From: Nitzschia sp. pyKryTriq1
Taxonomy: Eukaryota; Bacillariophyta; Bacillariophyceae; Bacillariales; Bacillariaceae
Assembly: GCA_956465555.1 (NCBI GenBank)
Contig: OY101120.1
Coordinates: 496,001-560,000, forward strand
DNA: 64,000 nucleotides
Direction of reading: 5' to 3'
In this document: positions 33,525 through 45,170 of the stretch, one piece after another
Layout: every line of letters starts with the position of its first letter
How positions within the stretch are numbered: position 1 is the first letter of the stretch
Position numbers and translations under genes: made by a program
Notes under the pieces: model-generated
Databases searched by the model: none
Told to the model about the DNA's origin: nothing
Seen by the model: the letters and a program-made list of their open reading frames with translations, nothing else

Positions 33525-34276
33525 ATTAGTATGAAAATAATGCGGGCGGCATCTGCTGTCTGTGTATTGGATATTGTTTTATTTTAAATTCTCTTCTCTG
33601 TTGTTTTAAAATTATCTTTCTTCATTGTATTGCTGAATCGTGCTGTACTAGTAGTAGTTCTTCCAGATTGGTACAACTTTGATTAGTTTGGACGCCGTCC
33701 AAACTACGGTATGATACAGCATAGTACGAGTAGGCCCGGCCCTACCGGTACTGGTACTATACTCGTATCATCTACTGCATGCCCAAGAAGTCTTGAGTGT
33801 CTTGACTATTGCGAATTGCGAGTGCTTGAACCCGACGATTAATGCGACTACTGTAAACGAGTCCCCCACCGGCCTTGCACTAGAATGACCACTTCGATTA
33901 AATCGGCCCTGCCGCAGGCGCGCCAGCAAAATACGGAGCTTTCAAAAAATTCTCTCCATCGTCCGTCTACTGTACGGGTAGCCAGTCTACAAGGTAGCCT
34001 ACCATCATCTGTCCTTGTCAAGTGACCATGGCGGTCTCGGTCTCGAGGAGTGAGGGAGGGAGCAAAAGAGGATGATAACACTGCACTGATCTAAAGCACT
34101 TACAGTACGAACCTACTACATCCATCTCGAATGCATCTTTGAGGCTTGATTACTTGTGCGTCGTCGTCCCACGCCGACGGTTTCTCGCGCGCATTGTTTT
34201 TGGAAAACAAAAAGGAGAGAACTGGTGCATTATATTTTTGAAAGGATAATATCCAAACAACAACAACAACAACAAC
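33525..34276. other. Intergenic, no gene seen
   Basis: Contains the 3' region of the PDZ gene and a GTAC cluster near 33735-33775 (TACCGGTACTGGTAC). A CAACAACAACAACAACAAC leader lies directly before the next ATG at 34277. Confidence 0.55.
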
Positions 34277-37200
34277 ATGTCGACCATGCTCAAGACTGCC
34301 GCAATGAGCTTGCTCAGCAAGACGCTTCAGACATTCCTGTACAAGTATTTGAGTGATGTGGACGTCGAAGGTGTGGCCTTGCCAAGTGTGTATGACGGGT
34401 CAGGGTGGGGTGTGCGCCTCTCCAATGTGAAATTGCGAGAGGGTGTGCAACTCATGGAGCAAATGCCGGGAAAGCACATTATGAGAAAAACGCGGAAACG
34501 ACGCAACAACAAGAAGAAACAAAAACCGCCAAAGGAGGGTTATCCTGCAGCAGCAGCAGTGAAAGAAGGAGAGGGTGGATCGCACCGGTATCTTGATGAA
34601 GAAGACCTCCGAGCACAAGAGTCGTCCTTTCACTCCGAAGGAGGAGGATATGGCTATGACTTTCCAGAAGACGAGCCGCCGCAGACTCCACCTCGACGAC
34701 GTCAGGAAGGAAATACTGCGAGTCGGCCTCGTGACGAGGATGATGAACTGATCGACACGTCTTTGCACTTCAATGACGTGGGGAACTTGCGCCCCACGAG
34801 GAGTCGCACCGCCAGCACTGACGACCTCGAGGTACCTGTGGATGATCATTACGATGGCGGTTATGGTGATGATGAGGGTCCTGTGTCGTCCCCCACGAAT
34901 CGGCCTTCGACGCCGCTGCAAGATAGCAAGAGCATTTTTTCATGTTTCACAAAAGGTAGAAAAGACTTGAGTCAACAAGGAAAGGGTGGCGCGGCCATGT
35001 CGTCACAGGCAGGTGACGACAACACCGCAGGTACCGTGCCGGGTGGTCCTGGAATGGTGGACGATGGAGGAGATGATGCCTCTTCCAAAGCTCCAGTCGC
35101 GGTTGTCGAGGAGAAACAAATGTATCGACAAGTTAGTGTACTGGCAATGGATGAGAAAAGAGACTCCTCGTATAGACTGGATGAATCATCAGCAAGAACT
35201 ACCACAATCGGAGAAGAGGGGGAGGTTGACGAGGAGTCAGACAGTGAGGACGAGTTTGAAGACTACGAACAGCCATACAGGCTCTGTCTGGGCGACAATG
35301 GAAGAATAGGGACCCTCGACATACGGTAAGATTACTTCATCTATGTTGTCATGCATGCGATGTTCCAGCGTCCTTCTTCTAACTCTACCGTATGATATAT
35401 TTCCCAATAGGCTGATTGGCAGAGAGCTACACGTAATGGTCGAAGACGCTGTGTTGACAATCGAAGCATTTCCTGTTCTAGAGTCCACGCCGGCGAATTC
35501 GGAAGGGGAAGAGGAAGGAAATCAGGCTGACGCCCAAGTCAAAGTGGCGACAGATGATGTCGGAAGTACTGTATCGGGCCGTACTGCGCCGTCGACTACG
35601 GCTCCAGTACCACCCAAACCAGCGGCCAAGGTGGAACCAAAGCGAGAAACGGTTGGCGATCGCGTCCTGGCAGACAACCCGCTCGCTCGAGCCATTGCCG
35701 CCATTCCGCATTTATTCCTACGGGATATCCGAATTCGATTCATTATTCGAAAAGAACCCCAAGCAAACAACAAGAAGGGAGAAGGAGAGGCTCCTGCGAC
35801 TACCGGTACCGCTTCGACGACGACCGAAGAATTGAAAAGTCCTCCAGCCGAAACTGGTGTACCAACTTCTAATGAAGCTTTACCAGGTGACACAATGTTG
35901 GAAATAGGGATTGAATTTCTATCGGTGAGCGGTGGGGAAGATGTCCTTTCAAATTTTCAACAAGGGACCGAGGAAGAACCGGAACATTCTCAAGGAGATG
36001 ATGCTTCCTCGAAACCACCTTTGTCTGTCGTTCCAACGTACTCCAGCGTGGAAACGCCCGTGGATGATAATGAATACATGGTTCGCCATATACGGACAGG
36101 GAGAGGGCCTGCCGCGGGAATTTGGGTTCAGGTTTTTGCCCCTGGCCCTAAACTACCAGCAAGTCTTGGTCGGCCCAGCGGATTAGAAGCTTTGCAGTGG
36201 GCGAGACAGCAATGGGTGCTGGCAACTGACTTTCATTTGCTGCGATGCTCCGGGCTAGATGTGAGGGCACGTATTCATTTAGGTACCAAGAAACAGGTTG
36301 CCGGCTCTTCGTGGTTTTACGACTACGAAGAAGGTGAATACGAGTACGATTACTATGACAATACCTTGGATTCGATGGTGTTGGGGTTCGATTCGATCGC
36401 ACCAGGGCCCCAGCTCCCACTTCCGCCTATGATTCCACAAATGAGTCGGGGCGATACTCCAAGAAAGTCAGATGGCGGCAGTAGTGGTCTAGTAGGAAAC
36501 CCCATTGATGAACAGGAATCCAAGCAACCCCCTGCAATGCATCCAGGTTCTGACAAGTACACGACGGATGTCAATGGCATTCAAAGCTGTAAAATTCCGA
36601 GTTCTTTCCATCGGATATCTCGCGGTCTGGTTCCAGGATCGTGCAAAGATTGTACTCATCTTCCCTCTGAGACCTGCATCATGTGTTGGGAGGGCCCTGC
36701 GACGGTGAAGACCGAGTCTACCTTGGATATGGCAATGCCGATGCCTGGTCTCGCGTTGCAAATAACATTCCGTGATCCATTGGAGATCAACGTGGATAGA
36801 CCTTCCGTGGAAACACTTCATTTGCTGAAGACGCTGTTTGTGAAGAAACGCGAGCAACCAAAGGCTGATGACGCCGAGCTTTCGTCCGATAAGAAGCCTG
36901 GCAAAAATGAAACCCCGGTGAGTCGTGCGTCGTCAACTCTTGATGACACAAAAAGTACGGCATCCACAAGTAGTTTCTTTGGGTTCCTATCTTCCAGAGC
37001 CAAGGAGCCAGAGAAGGAAAAGGACCCCTCGGATGCTTTCGCTCTATTCATGCAGCCTGAGAATATTCAAGTTTTGGGAGTTCATTTTTCCGAAACGATC
37101 CTGCGTGTTCACGTGATGAGAGAGGAGAGACGAGATGATGGATTGTCGTTCTGCTATTGGGATCTACTGGCTTCATGCTTGACAATTGACTATCAATCTC

Positions 37201-38303
37201 TCAAATCTGACGAGAAGGTCTCGCAAGATCTAAGGTTTGACGTGGGATATTTCCGCTGGAATGAACTGCGCGGAGTCGAATGCAAGGGGCTAGTGTCTCT
37301 CGGGGCCCCTGCAAGCGCAAGAAATGGATGTGAATCATCAAATTCAGTGTCCACAACGAAAAGCTTGCTTGACGATCATTCGCACAACAAGACACCCTGG
37401 CCCTCGGCAGCATGCGCCCTAATGGATATTCCGCCACCACAGGAGACTTTGTATTACAAAGATCGGGAGCAGCACGGCATTCAATTGCGTTTCATCTCGC
37501 TGAAAAATCCGCTCAACTTGAAGGAGGCCGACAGATCGATGGTAAATGTTCGTCTGGGTGTCACAATCACGAAAGTTCCGTGGGGCTTCTGGCGGGACAT
37601 CAATGAAGCTAGGAAAGAAGTAACCTGGGGTATACTGGGACGTCCAGACTCGCTAAAAGATGCCAATGGATCAACACCAGAGCAGCGAGCCGAAGGAGGA
37701 GGAAGCACTGCAACGGCAGCTCCTTCAATTATGACGTACAGTGTTCAGGTCGACGGAGGCTCCCTTGTTATGAACCCGTTGATTGACCTTAGCATGCCTC
37801 TCACACGGTTTGCGGGTGAGCGGTCGACAGAGGCTGGCATCTCCTTTGAGGCTATCCTAGACAAACTTCAGATAGCCTACGGGCGGACAGTGGTAGCCAA
37901 AGATGAGGTATTATCTCTTCAGCAGCTTGCGTCGTTGCCAGAGAATGTTCGGTCGCGCATTCTTTTTTGTCTGGATGACTTGAATCCCCTCGAGGAAGCG
38001 CTCGGGTTGAAGAAAGAGTCAAATCCATTCAAAGGCACTCGCGCTGTAAACAAAGGTATCCTAAAAATGGCCAAAAAGTTGTCCAAGAGATCCACCAACC
38101 ACAGTACAAGTAGACGACTGAATTCAAAGCGGTCACCAAGTCAAGGTTCGACGCGGCGGCAGAAAATAATGACCGCACTCATGAAACTTGACAATAGCGA
38201 GTTGGATGAATTGTGGGCCGCCCATCAACGTCATCAGCGAAAACTTGCGAAGAAACGAGCAGGTGTAGATCATTCGGCACAGCCCCTTGGTGCCAATAGC
38301 TAA
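34277..38303 (+). CDS. Chorein-N (VPS13-like) lipid-transfer-type protein
   Basis: Two exons, 34277-35325 and 35411-38303, 1313 residues; splicing joins TLDIR to LIGRELHVMVED in frame. Residues about 10-60 (LLSKTLQTFLYKYLSDVDVE, then GWGVRLSNVKLREGVQLME) match the chorein N-terminal region of VPS13, ATG2 and related bridge-like lipid transfer proteins. After a disordered acidic and basic insert (about 70-330), beta-rich segments resume (LHVMVEDAVLTIEAFP, FLRDIRIRFIIRK). That is the repeating pattern expected of the lipid groove. It is much shorter than VPS13 and closer in size to the SHIP164/UHRF1BP1 group. A Cys/His cluster (SCKDCTHLPSETCIMCW, about 770-795) is unusual. The last 80 residues are basic. 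Role at membrane contacts is inferred. Confidence 0.75.
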
Positions 38304-38342
38304 GTCGTACGGCATACTAAGTTAACGAAAGGTTTTGATTGA

Positions 38343-39947
38343 TTAGACAATCTTGTCTGTTACATTCAACAACTCCATGGTTAGAATGTTCGACTGTAAT
38401 ACACTTTCGAGGCGAGCTTCGAGTTGGAGAAATTCGGCTTGTCGTACAACTTGAATCATCTGCAATAAGCGATGCACATCGGTAGCTCTCTCTGAACCCA
38501 TCGACGACGACGGCTCTTCATCGGTTGGGTCATCCTCAGCATGGAGTGATGATTCTTCCAGCTGATGAGTTAGAAGATCAGTCAGCCGGACTAGTGTCAT
38601 CAAAAAGAAGGCCGTGACATCCAAGCCGACACATCCACGGAGCATCGATTCTCTTGCTTCCGCATTGTCATGGATGTCCCAGGCATCTAGCTCCTTGTCA
38701 ATGGCCACCATCTCGGTCGTTAGACATTCCCAACAAAGATCGAGATTGGCACTTGTCATCCAGTTGTGATTGATCGATATGGTTTCTTCCAAATTCACCA
38801 CCTCATGTTGCCACTGACTTGGAACAAACATGGCTTGTCCGGCCTTTTGGACGACTGTGACCCGCGGCTCAGAATAACACGCATCATCGCTATCATCATC
38901 CTCACTCCCCCTTAACATTCCTTTGAAAAATGTCCATTGTTTCGTCCCAATCACGTTGTAGGACCATGAAAAGGAGTGCAAGACGTCCGAGTGTCGCGAT
39001 GTGAAGGAACCTTTGGGGCCCCAATAGCAAAAGCGATAATCCCCTTTGGTAAAGCGAGTCAGAAACGAATTGAGAAGATCGAATTCAAAAATGGGTGGGC
39101 ATTCGTAGAGGTGACTAACTGTAGCAGGCAAACACTCATCGTTTTGCTGCCCCTGTAGTTGCGATAGTAAGTGCCAGTCCTTGAGATAGTAAGGATTTTT
39201 TCTACAGGTAGCATCCGCGTCTTCGACGTCGTGATGTTCTGCGGCCTGATGCTGGTCCAGCATTTGAATCCACTCGGCGACTGAGACTTGCTTGGTTTCA
39301 CATTCCGTTGCTCGGCCCTCTTCATCGAGCAGCGCGGAAGAAGAATCACCCGGTGGCTGAAACCGGACTGGTAATTTGGTTTCCGCTCCAAGGGTTTCTA
39401 CAAACCAGTTCCGATTGACAGTTTGATGACGATGACCCTGTGGTCGTTCACTTCCAAGTCGTCGCCAGAGGGAATTCACAGTTCCGAACCACTCCTGATG
39501 GTTTTCGAAAGTCACCAAACATGGAAGATTCGTGTCGTGGAATCGTCGACGAAAGTCGGTAGGAGAGGAAAGGTCCGAGTATTGAATTTCTGGTATTTTC
39601 TTGTGGGCGGTGTTTGTAGCAGTGGAAACGCCGATACCGGGATCATAAGTCGCCGTCGAAGATTCAGCATCGGTTGCCCAAAACTTGGTGTACGCCTCGT
39701 GCCTGCAAAGCGCTATCGTGGAGGAAGAATCATCACAATTATCATCTACAACGTTGCGGCTGGTAGTAGTTGTCCCTAACGGTGAAGCGGAACCTGGAAA
39801 TAACCATACTCTCTGTAGGCCAGAAAGACAATATCGAGCTGCCTGGCGCATCGATTGCGTGTGCTCGGGGAGCTCTTCGTCTTCCGCCATGCTTCGATCT
39901 CGCGGAGGAACACACTCTTCTGTCATTAGGTTTTCATGATCATGCAT
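38343..39947 (-). CDS. JmjC-domain 2-oxoglutarate oxygenase, JMJD4-like
   Basis: Single exon on the minus strand, 534 residues. The JmjC core reads YRFCYWGPKGSFTSRHSDVL followed by HSFSWSYNVIGTKQWTFFKG. The iron ligands are H319 and D321 (HSD) and H381 in FVPSQWQHEVVNLEETIS, followed by INHNW. This arrangement, with the GPKGS and SWS elements and the ISINHNW closing strand, is that of JMJD4, which hydroxylates a lysine of translation release factor eRF1 in animals. An N-terminal stretch of about 110 residues precedes the domain and the C-terminus is helical. The ATG at 39947 is used; a second in-frame ATG 19 codons later (MAEDEE) is an alternative. It ends 40 bp from the stop of the convergent chorein gene. 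Confidence 0.87.
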   Translation of the reverse strand: MHDHENLMTEECVPPRDRSMAEDEELPEHTQSMRQAARYCLSGLQRVWLFPGSASPLGTTTTSRNVVDDNCDDSSSTIALCRHEAYTKFWATDAESSTATYDPGIGVSTATNTAHKKIPEIQYSDLSSPTDFRRRFHDTNLPCLVTFENHQEWFGTVNSLWRRLGSERPQGHRHQTVNRNWFVETLGAETKLPVRFQPPGDSSSALLDEEGRATECETKQVSVAEWIQMLDQHQAAEHHDVEDADATCRKNPYYLKDWHLLSQLQGQQNDECLPATVSHLYECPPIFEFDLLNSFLTRFTKGDYRFCYWGPKGSFTSRHSDVLHSFSWSYNVIGTKQWTFFKGMLRGSEDDDSDDACYSEPRVTVVQKAGQAMFVPSQWQHEVVNLEETISINHNWMTSANLDLCWECLTTEMVAIDKELDAWDIHDNAEARESMLRGCVGLDVTAFFLMTLVRLTDLLTHQLEESSLHAEDDPTDEEPSSSMGSERATDVHRLLQMIQVVRQAEFLQLEARLESVLQSNILTMELLNVTDKIV

Positions 39948-40470
39948 CCAGAATAAGGGACTTGTTGGGCTTGTATTCTCTCTTACTGGGCGGCATGTCC
40001 TCTCGGCTGCACGAGTAAAATTGTTTTTGGTTGAGGTGTGTTCGTAGACTAGTCTCTAGCTCTAGAGTCTACTCTCTCTCTCTCTCTCTACTCTAGAGGG
40101 AGAGAGAGAGAGAGTAGAGATGATCACAAAAACTCACAACAACGCGAGCCAAAAGACGCAAAAGAGAAGTAACAATCGCCCGCAGCTCTTAAATTCGTAC
40201 TTGTCGGCGCTCCAGTCTCGGCTCCATCGATTTGCACGCATGTCTGTCGTCGGGTGTCCTCCAGTCCTCACACTGGACACACATCGTATGATGCCACCAC
40301 CACGGTCAGTGAAGTGCTTCACGCAATTACATATACATACTGTACTATTATAGTCTACTCCTTGATTACCACTATAGTGAGTCGAAGTTTAAAAACAGCT
40401 CTCTAGAGCTGGCTAGTAGGAAGGCACGTTGGCTTTTCCCTGCGAGGATGCTAAAAGAGGAAACGCTAGT
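39948..40470. other. Intergenic with a CT/GA hairpin
   Basis: Presumed promoter of the JmjC gene and 3' region of the STAND ATPase gene. The main structure is the inverted repeat at 40068-40120; no gene seen. Confidence 0.5.
40068..40120. repeat. Inverted (CT)n/(GA)n repeat around CTCTAGAG
   Basis: A TCTACTCTCTCTCTCTCT arm is followed by the palindrome CTCTAGAG and a GGAGAGAGAGAGAGAGTAGAGA arm. The two arms are near-perfect reverse complements of about 22 bases, so the strand can fold into a long hairpin. It lies about 120 bp upstream of the JmjC start. Confidence 0.8.
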
Positions 40471-43400
40471 CTACTGTTTTATTCTATGTCGGAGAAGAAA
40501 TGGATCATCAGTGGTGGAGCGGACACTGCTATCCATGATGGAGTTCGCCTGTTGCTGAACAAATGCACTCAAAGAAGTGATGTCCGTCCTGTCTTTTCTC
40601 GGCACATAGACCAAAAATTCGAATCGCTCTTTCATCGACTTTACTTTGGCGAAGGCTCCCCAATCATGATACAGCCACATGGCTTTGCCAAGATAATGTG
40701 CTGCCAGTTCATGAAAGTTGGCCCTTTCTAGAAGCATGAGACCGCAGTGCTCGTTCATTAAAGCCTCCAAGTGTGTCAATTTTACAGAACTGCAGGTCGC
40801 GATGGCGTCATCGTACTGTTTTCTCTTGTTGTATAGAATCGCTTGGAAACACTTCACGACAGGGTGTGCGTTTTCGCTGCCGATGCGATCTAGCTTTTGA
40901 AACTCTTTCATCATTTTCAGACCTTTCTGAGTATACTCCCGCCTGCCGAGTCTTCGCCCGAGAACAAGGGCTGCAATCCCAGGGAACAACAGACGCAGAT
41001 GTTGTCGGACGACGGGCAAATCAAAGTAAGGATACGGTTCAAGCCGTTCCAGCATGACCTTCATACACTCCTGGTCATCAAAGATGACAGCAAGCATCAT
41101 ACGAATCACCGCAAAGTCACGTCGGGTCATTGACTTGATGTTCCCGTCGAGTTGAGACAAAACCTGTTCTTCGTCCATCACTGTGCCGCTCAATCGTGTG
41201 GGACATTCGGATGGATGGACAAGGTTGTACTGGAATTGTCGAAAGCACTGAAACAAGGCAGTGTGACTTGGCTGGTGGTACAGCTTTGATTTTTGTTCGA
41301 AGAGTTTCAATTTCGCTTCTAGCATCGTATTCAGGGGCAAGGAGCTTGCGTGATAGTTCATGGGAAGAAACACCGCTGCCAAAAGAGCCGTGTCTACATC
41401 CCCATGGGTAAGGGCAAGGGTGTAGCTTGATAGTGAAGCATCAATCCCTCCTGAGAAGTGATTCTTCAGGGGCAAGATTCCACAGTAGAGAATCGTTTGG
41501 GCCAGGGCATACTCGGCCCCGCGGTCTTCAGGAAATCGCTCGTATATACTTTTCACGATAGTCGCATATGAGTAAGAGAGATTCAACTTGCCAGCAATAC
41601 GAAGTGGTATCGTATAAGTCATCAAGATTTCGGACATGTACTTGGTAATGCCTGTCTCGAGTGAAAGTCGGATGGCTCTCATGGTCACGAATGTGTTCAG
41701 CCTGTGATTGAGAGCAAGAGACAAAAGGTGTGCAAGCTGAAAGAGTAGCTTCATCAAACTGTCGTCTCTTGCAATTGGAAGATCTGCCATGGCAGAAATC
41801 CGTCTACCACGCAACGCCACAATCATTCGAGAATGTTCTATCATGACATCGAATCTCGAAGGCTTCGTCGGAATACGCTGACCGTAGTTTGAAAGCAGCC
41901 GGATGCTCTCCGCTGCACCCATCTCATAATTCTTCGAATTCGTCTTGACGGTCCATTCTACCTTTGTGTGGTTGGCGATGCAGGTGTCCTTGAGCGACTT
42001 TCCATTCCATAGGACTTCGTCTATAGCAGTTTTCGTCCCATCCATATCACCTCGTGCAAATTCAATCAATATCAATTGGTTGAACAATGTAATGCAGAAG
42101 TCATAGTGGCTTTTCCACATGTCTTCGTTCAGCCGAAGAAAGTCCACCCCAGCGTGGAGGTATCGCGACGCCTTCTCGAAGGTTCCTTTTCGTGCACTCA
42201 TTTCTGCTACCAGTAGAAAGAGCTTTGCAAGCTGTAGTGAGTCGTCCTTGACCATGGCTTTGGGTATTGAACGGAAATACTCGGCAGCCACAAATATGAT
42301 CCACTCATCTTCGTGCAGTTCCCTACTCTGTGAAGAATCGATCCTCTTGAAGAGGACACTGGCAACCGTCGCTTTTAGCCGATGCCGTTCGCCGCGTGAA
42401 ACCGATGTGTATGCTGCTTCCTGGATCTTATCATGCGAGAATTTGTAGCTATCCGATCGCACCGACTTGAGCAAGAGCCCTTCCTTCGCAGCCTGATCAA
42501 GCACAAATTCCAACCGAGATTGGCTGATGTCTTTTCCATGCTCCTGCAAACATTCCAACAAGATCGGGACGTCGACGGTGTTGCGTATGTACGCAGCCAT
42601 TACCAGGACCTCCTGAATGGTTTGCGATAATGATCTGACTTTGGACTGGATCAAATCCACCACATTGCTACTCAACAAGGAATTAAGATCCGTACCAGAC
42701 AGATTGAACTCCCATTGAAACGTCATGACATCGTAGTAAATAGCGTTCTTCCTCGCCAACTCTTCTAGTGCCTGGCGACAGAAGAAGATGTTCCCTAACG
42801 TTCGGCTGAAGATGGCTTCCGCAAGCTGTCCAACACAATCGTATTCCAAATCAAGAGTCTCCGCCACAAACGTCGTCACATGGTGTAGGGATAGGTTGGA
42901 TAGCTCCATCTTGACGAACCGCTCCTTCAGTGAGCCTTCGAAAAACTGTATCTGCTTTTGGAGTGGATGCTCCGAGTCAACCGCATTGGATCGGTATCCG
43001 CCTATGCACAAGAAGTTCGCTACACGCATAGTTGATAGAAGTGGTCCCAACAACTCTATACTCGCAGGGTCCGCCCATTGAAGGTCATCCAGAAACAACA
43101 GCAAGGGTCTACCAAGGCCCCGGCAAAGTACTCTAACGAAGTCATCAAAAACACTGCTTATCGTCTTGATGTCATTTCGCGCCAAGGAAATGTTGCCTTT
43201 TGGTTCCTCCTTTGGTGCTGGTGTTCGCGGGGAAGATGCAGATGATATAAAAAGGGGGGACAATCCAGGAAGTATCGAAAGAAGTTTCATGACACGGTTC
43301 TCCGAAAGGCTGGCCGATCGCCTCAACTCTGAACGAACATTCTCCAACATGTTAGCACCATTGCCATCACAACTTTCCAGATCACGGACAAGTCTCGACA

Positions 43401-43800
43401 TTGCTTGCTTGATAGCTGATAATGGTTCTACACTGGCATGCTCGCTATACTTGCCCTTTGTGAAAAAGTGGGGTATCGATCGTCTTTTGAGACATTGTAC
43501 GAAGCCGTATACCAGAGAAGATTTACCGCATCCCGAAAACCCTTCTACAAATACCAATCTCGCCGCGGACGCTTTCGGAGCAGAAATGCCCATGATTGTT
43601 TCATGATGTTGCAACGATGGCGACGATTCGGTGGCCGCCGAGAAGTTATCGAGCAACATTTTTATTTCGTCTTCTCTTCCAAAGAGCTTATCACCGGGAA
43701 ATCGAATCTTCCCCTTCGCTGCATCATCGTCAGCGTCGGTTCTAAGGTCGTAATGACGTTCATCTTCTTGATCATCGTGTCTCCGTTTTGCCGACGACAT
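40471..43800 (-). CDS. STAND/AAA_16-type ATPase with helical repeats
   Basis: Single exon on the minus strand, 1109 residues. An AAA_16 NTPase module occupies about 35-330: it begins LFGREDEIKMLLDNF, has a Walker A (FVEGFSGCGKSSL, about 86-97), a Walker B (LLLFLDDLQWADPAS, about 228-241) and a sensor-like GGYRSN. Then comes a winged-helix-like segment (SYKFSHDKIQEAAYTSVS, about 455-475) and about 600 residues of TPR-like helices. This is the ATPase and repeat half seen in PknK/AcoK-type and in many diatom signalling proteins, where it is usually fused to a kinase or cyclase. No such effector domain is present here. It probably senses a ligand and assembles with partners; function is inferred from architecture only. 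Confidence 0.82.
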   Translation of the reverse strand: MSSAKRRHDDQEDERHYDLRTDADDDAAKGKIRFPGDKLFGREDEIKMLLDNFSAATESSPSLQHHETIMGISAPKASAARLVFVEGFSGCGKSSLVYGFVQCLKRRSIPHFFTKGKYSEHASVEPLSAIKQAMSRLVRDLESCDGNGANMLENVRSELRRSASLSENRVMKLLSILPGLSPLFISSASSPRTPAPKEEPKGNISLARNDIKTISSVFDDFVRVLCRGLGRPLLLFLDDLQWADPASIELLGPLLSTMRVANFLCIGGYRSNAVDSEHPLQKQIQFFEGSLKERFVKMELSNLSLHHVTTFVAETLDLEYDCVGQLAEAIFSRTLGNIFFCRQALEELARKNAIYYDVMTFQWEFNLSGTDLNSLLSSNVVDLIQSKVRSLSQTIQEVLVMAAYIRNTVDVPILLECLQEHGKDISQSRLEFVLDQAAKEGLLLKSVRSDSYKFSHDKIQEAAYTSVSRGERHRLKATVASVLFKRIDSSQSRELHEDEWIIFVAAEYFRSIPKAMVKDDSLQLAKLFLLVAEMSARKGTFEKASRYLHAGVDFLRLNEDMWKSHYDFCITLFNQLILIEFARGDMDGTKTAIDEVLWNGKSLKDTCIANHTKVEWTVKTNSKNYEMGAAESIRLLSNYGQRIPTKPSRFDVMIEHSRMIVALRGRRISAMADLPIARDDSLMKLLFQLAHLLSLALNHRLNTFVTMRAIRLSLETGITKYMSEILMTYTIPLRIAGKLNLSYSYATIVKSIYERFPEDRGAEYALAQTILYCGILPLKNHFSGGIDASLSSYTLALTHGDVDTALLAAVFLPMNYHASSLPLNTMLEAKLKLFEQKSKLYHQPSHTALFQCFRQFQYNLVHPSECPTRLSGTVMDEEQVLSQLDGNIKSMTRRDFAVIRMMLAVIFDDQECMKVMLERLEPYPYFDLPVVRQHLRLLFPGIAALVLGRRLGRREYTQKGLKMMKEFQKLDRIGSENAHPVVKCFQAILYNKRKQYDDAIATCSSVKLTHLEALMNEHCGLMLLERANFHELAAHYLGKAMWLYHDWGAFAKVKSMKERFEFLVYVPRKDRTDITSLSAFVQQQANSIMDSSVRSTTDDPFLLRHRIKQ

Positions 43801-45170
43801 GCCGTTTGTTCCTTGCTACCGCCGGTGCAAATGCCATACGAATGGTATGTTGGGTTTGCTATGCAGGATCAGATGAGAGAATGATGGTGAAATGGCGAAG
43901 ACTTTCAGCGCTTGGCGGGCTGGGTCCCCCGGGGTCAAAGAGAATGATGCGGCGTGGGGCATCAGGGCGAGGCTCTCTTCCCTTCACACCACACCGGTAC
44001 CAGTACACGTACTGTACCAGGTACCTGGTACATACTGTTGCATTCGCACTGTACCAGGTACCGGTATATACAAGCAGTCTGCCAGTATGATACCAGTATG
44101 ATACGTCCTCGTCTCATGTACCGTGTACCGCACGTCAACTTGGGCAATAATCAAGGCTATTACGTCATGTCTTCTTAGTCCGTCGAATTGCTCTTCCATA
44201 AATAAATCGACGAGCACGTAGCACGTGCGCGTACGTGCGCACTTGGAACGCTCGTACGAGTAAAGTACAGCACTTGTACCGTACCGGTACCGGTACACAA
44301 ACAGAGCAGGCGAGCTGGTGGTAGCGCAAGAGAACACGGCCATGGACATACGTATTGTACTCGTAGCCTACCTGCTGGCTTACAGCTGAATGAGCGAGAA
44401 AGCATCCGCAATTTCCGGATGCTCGCATGCGTGAGTGCGTTCCAGGAACTTCTTCCTGGGACTTGTGGGAAATGACGTTTTTTCAGGTTCGGTGGATTTC
44501 AGGAAGGTTCGTCCTTGGTTCGTCTCGACTTGTACCATATTGGTTAAAATTATATAATGACCACGATGATGATTCGCCGGAGAACCGGTGCGGTATGTTC
44601 TTTTTAATCGTGGAATGACTGTAGGCCTTTCCCTATTTCCCAAAGGATGAGATTTCAAATTCAAATGAAAGAGCTGCGATTTCTTTAGCTAGTCAGTTGG
44701 AAGGGAGAGGCATAGGTCCGCTTGGGCATAGGTTCGGAGTTCATGAACTACTGTTCATGCATGAACAGGAATGCAGTACCAGTACCGCCAGTATTTCCAA
44801 AACTGCTCAGAGCACCCACTAACTTCGGTTTAAACCGTCCGTCGTCCAAATTTAGGACTATTTTAGACGATTTTTAGATGCGGGCACTCTCTAACTCTGA
44901 AAAGGCAACTCCCAAAAAAGTGGAGAAAATGATGAGAAGCATTTCACCAGGATCCTGGATGCCTACAGGACGAAAAATGGCAGGCCCTTTTGTTTCCCAG
45001 ACTGCTACACAGTCCTGAAGGACCTACCAATGTTTTCCATGGGTTCTGCTGGCGAAAATTGCAAGCTCTTGCTTCCGATCCTTCCGCTCCACATCTAGGG
45101 GCCTGGCCACCGTCTTGTTTTTCACGGCTATTACTAGAATCGCTTTATTGATAGAACCGGTCGACATTAA
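43801..45170. other. Intergenic, GTAC-rich
   Basis: Dense GGTACC/TACCGGTAC palindromes at 43990-44065 and 44270-44300 and a CGTACGTGCGC patch near 44225. No host gene is supported. The 3' end abuts a copia fossil. Confidence 0.55.
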
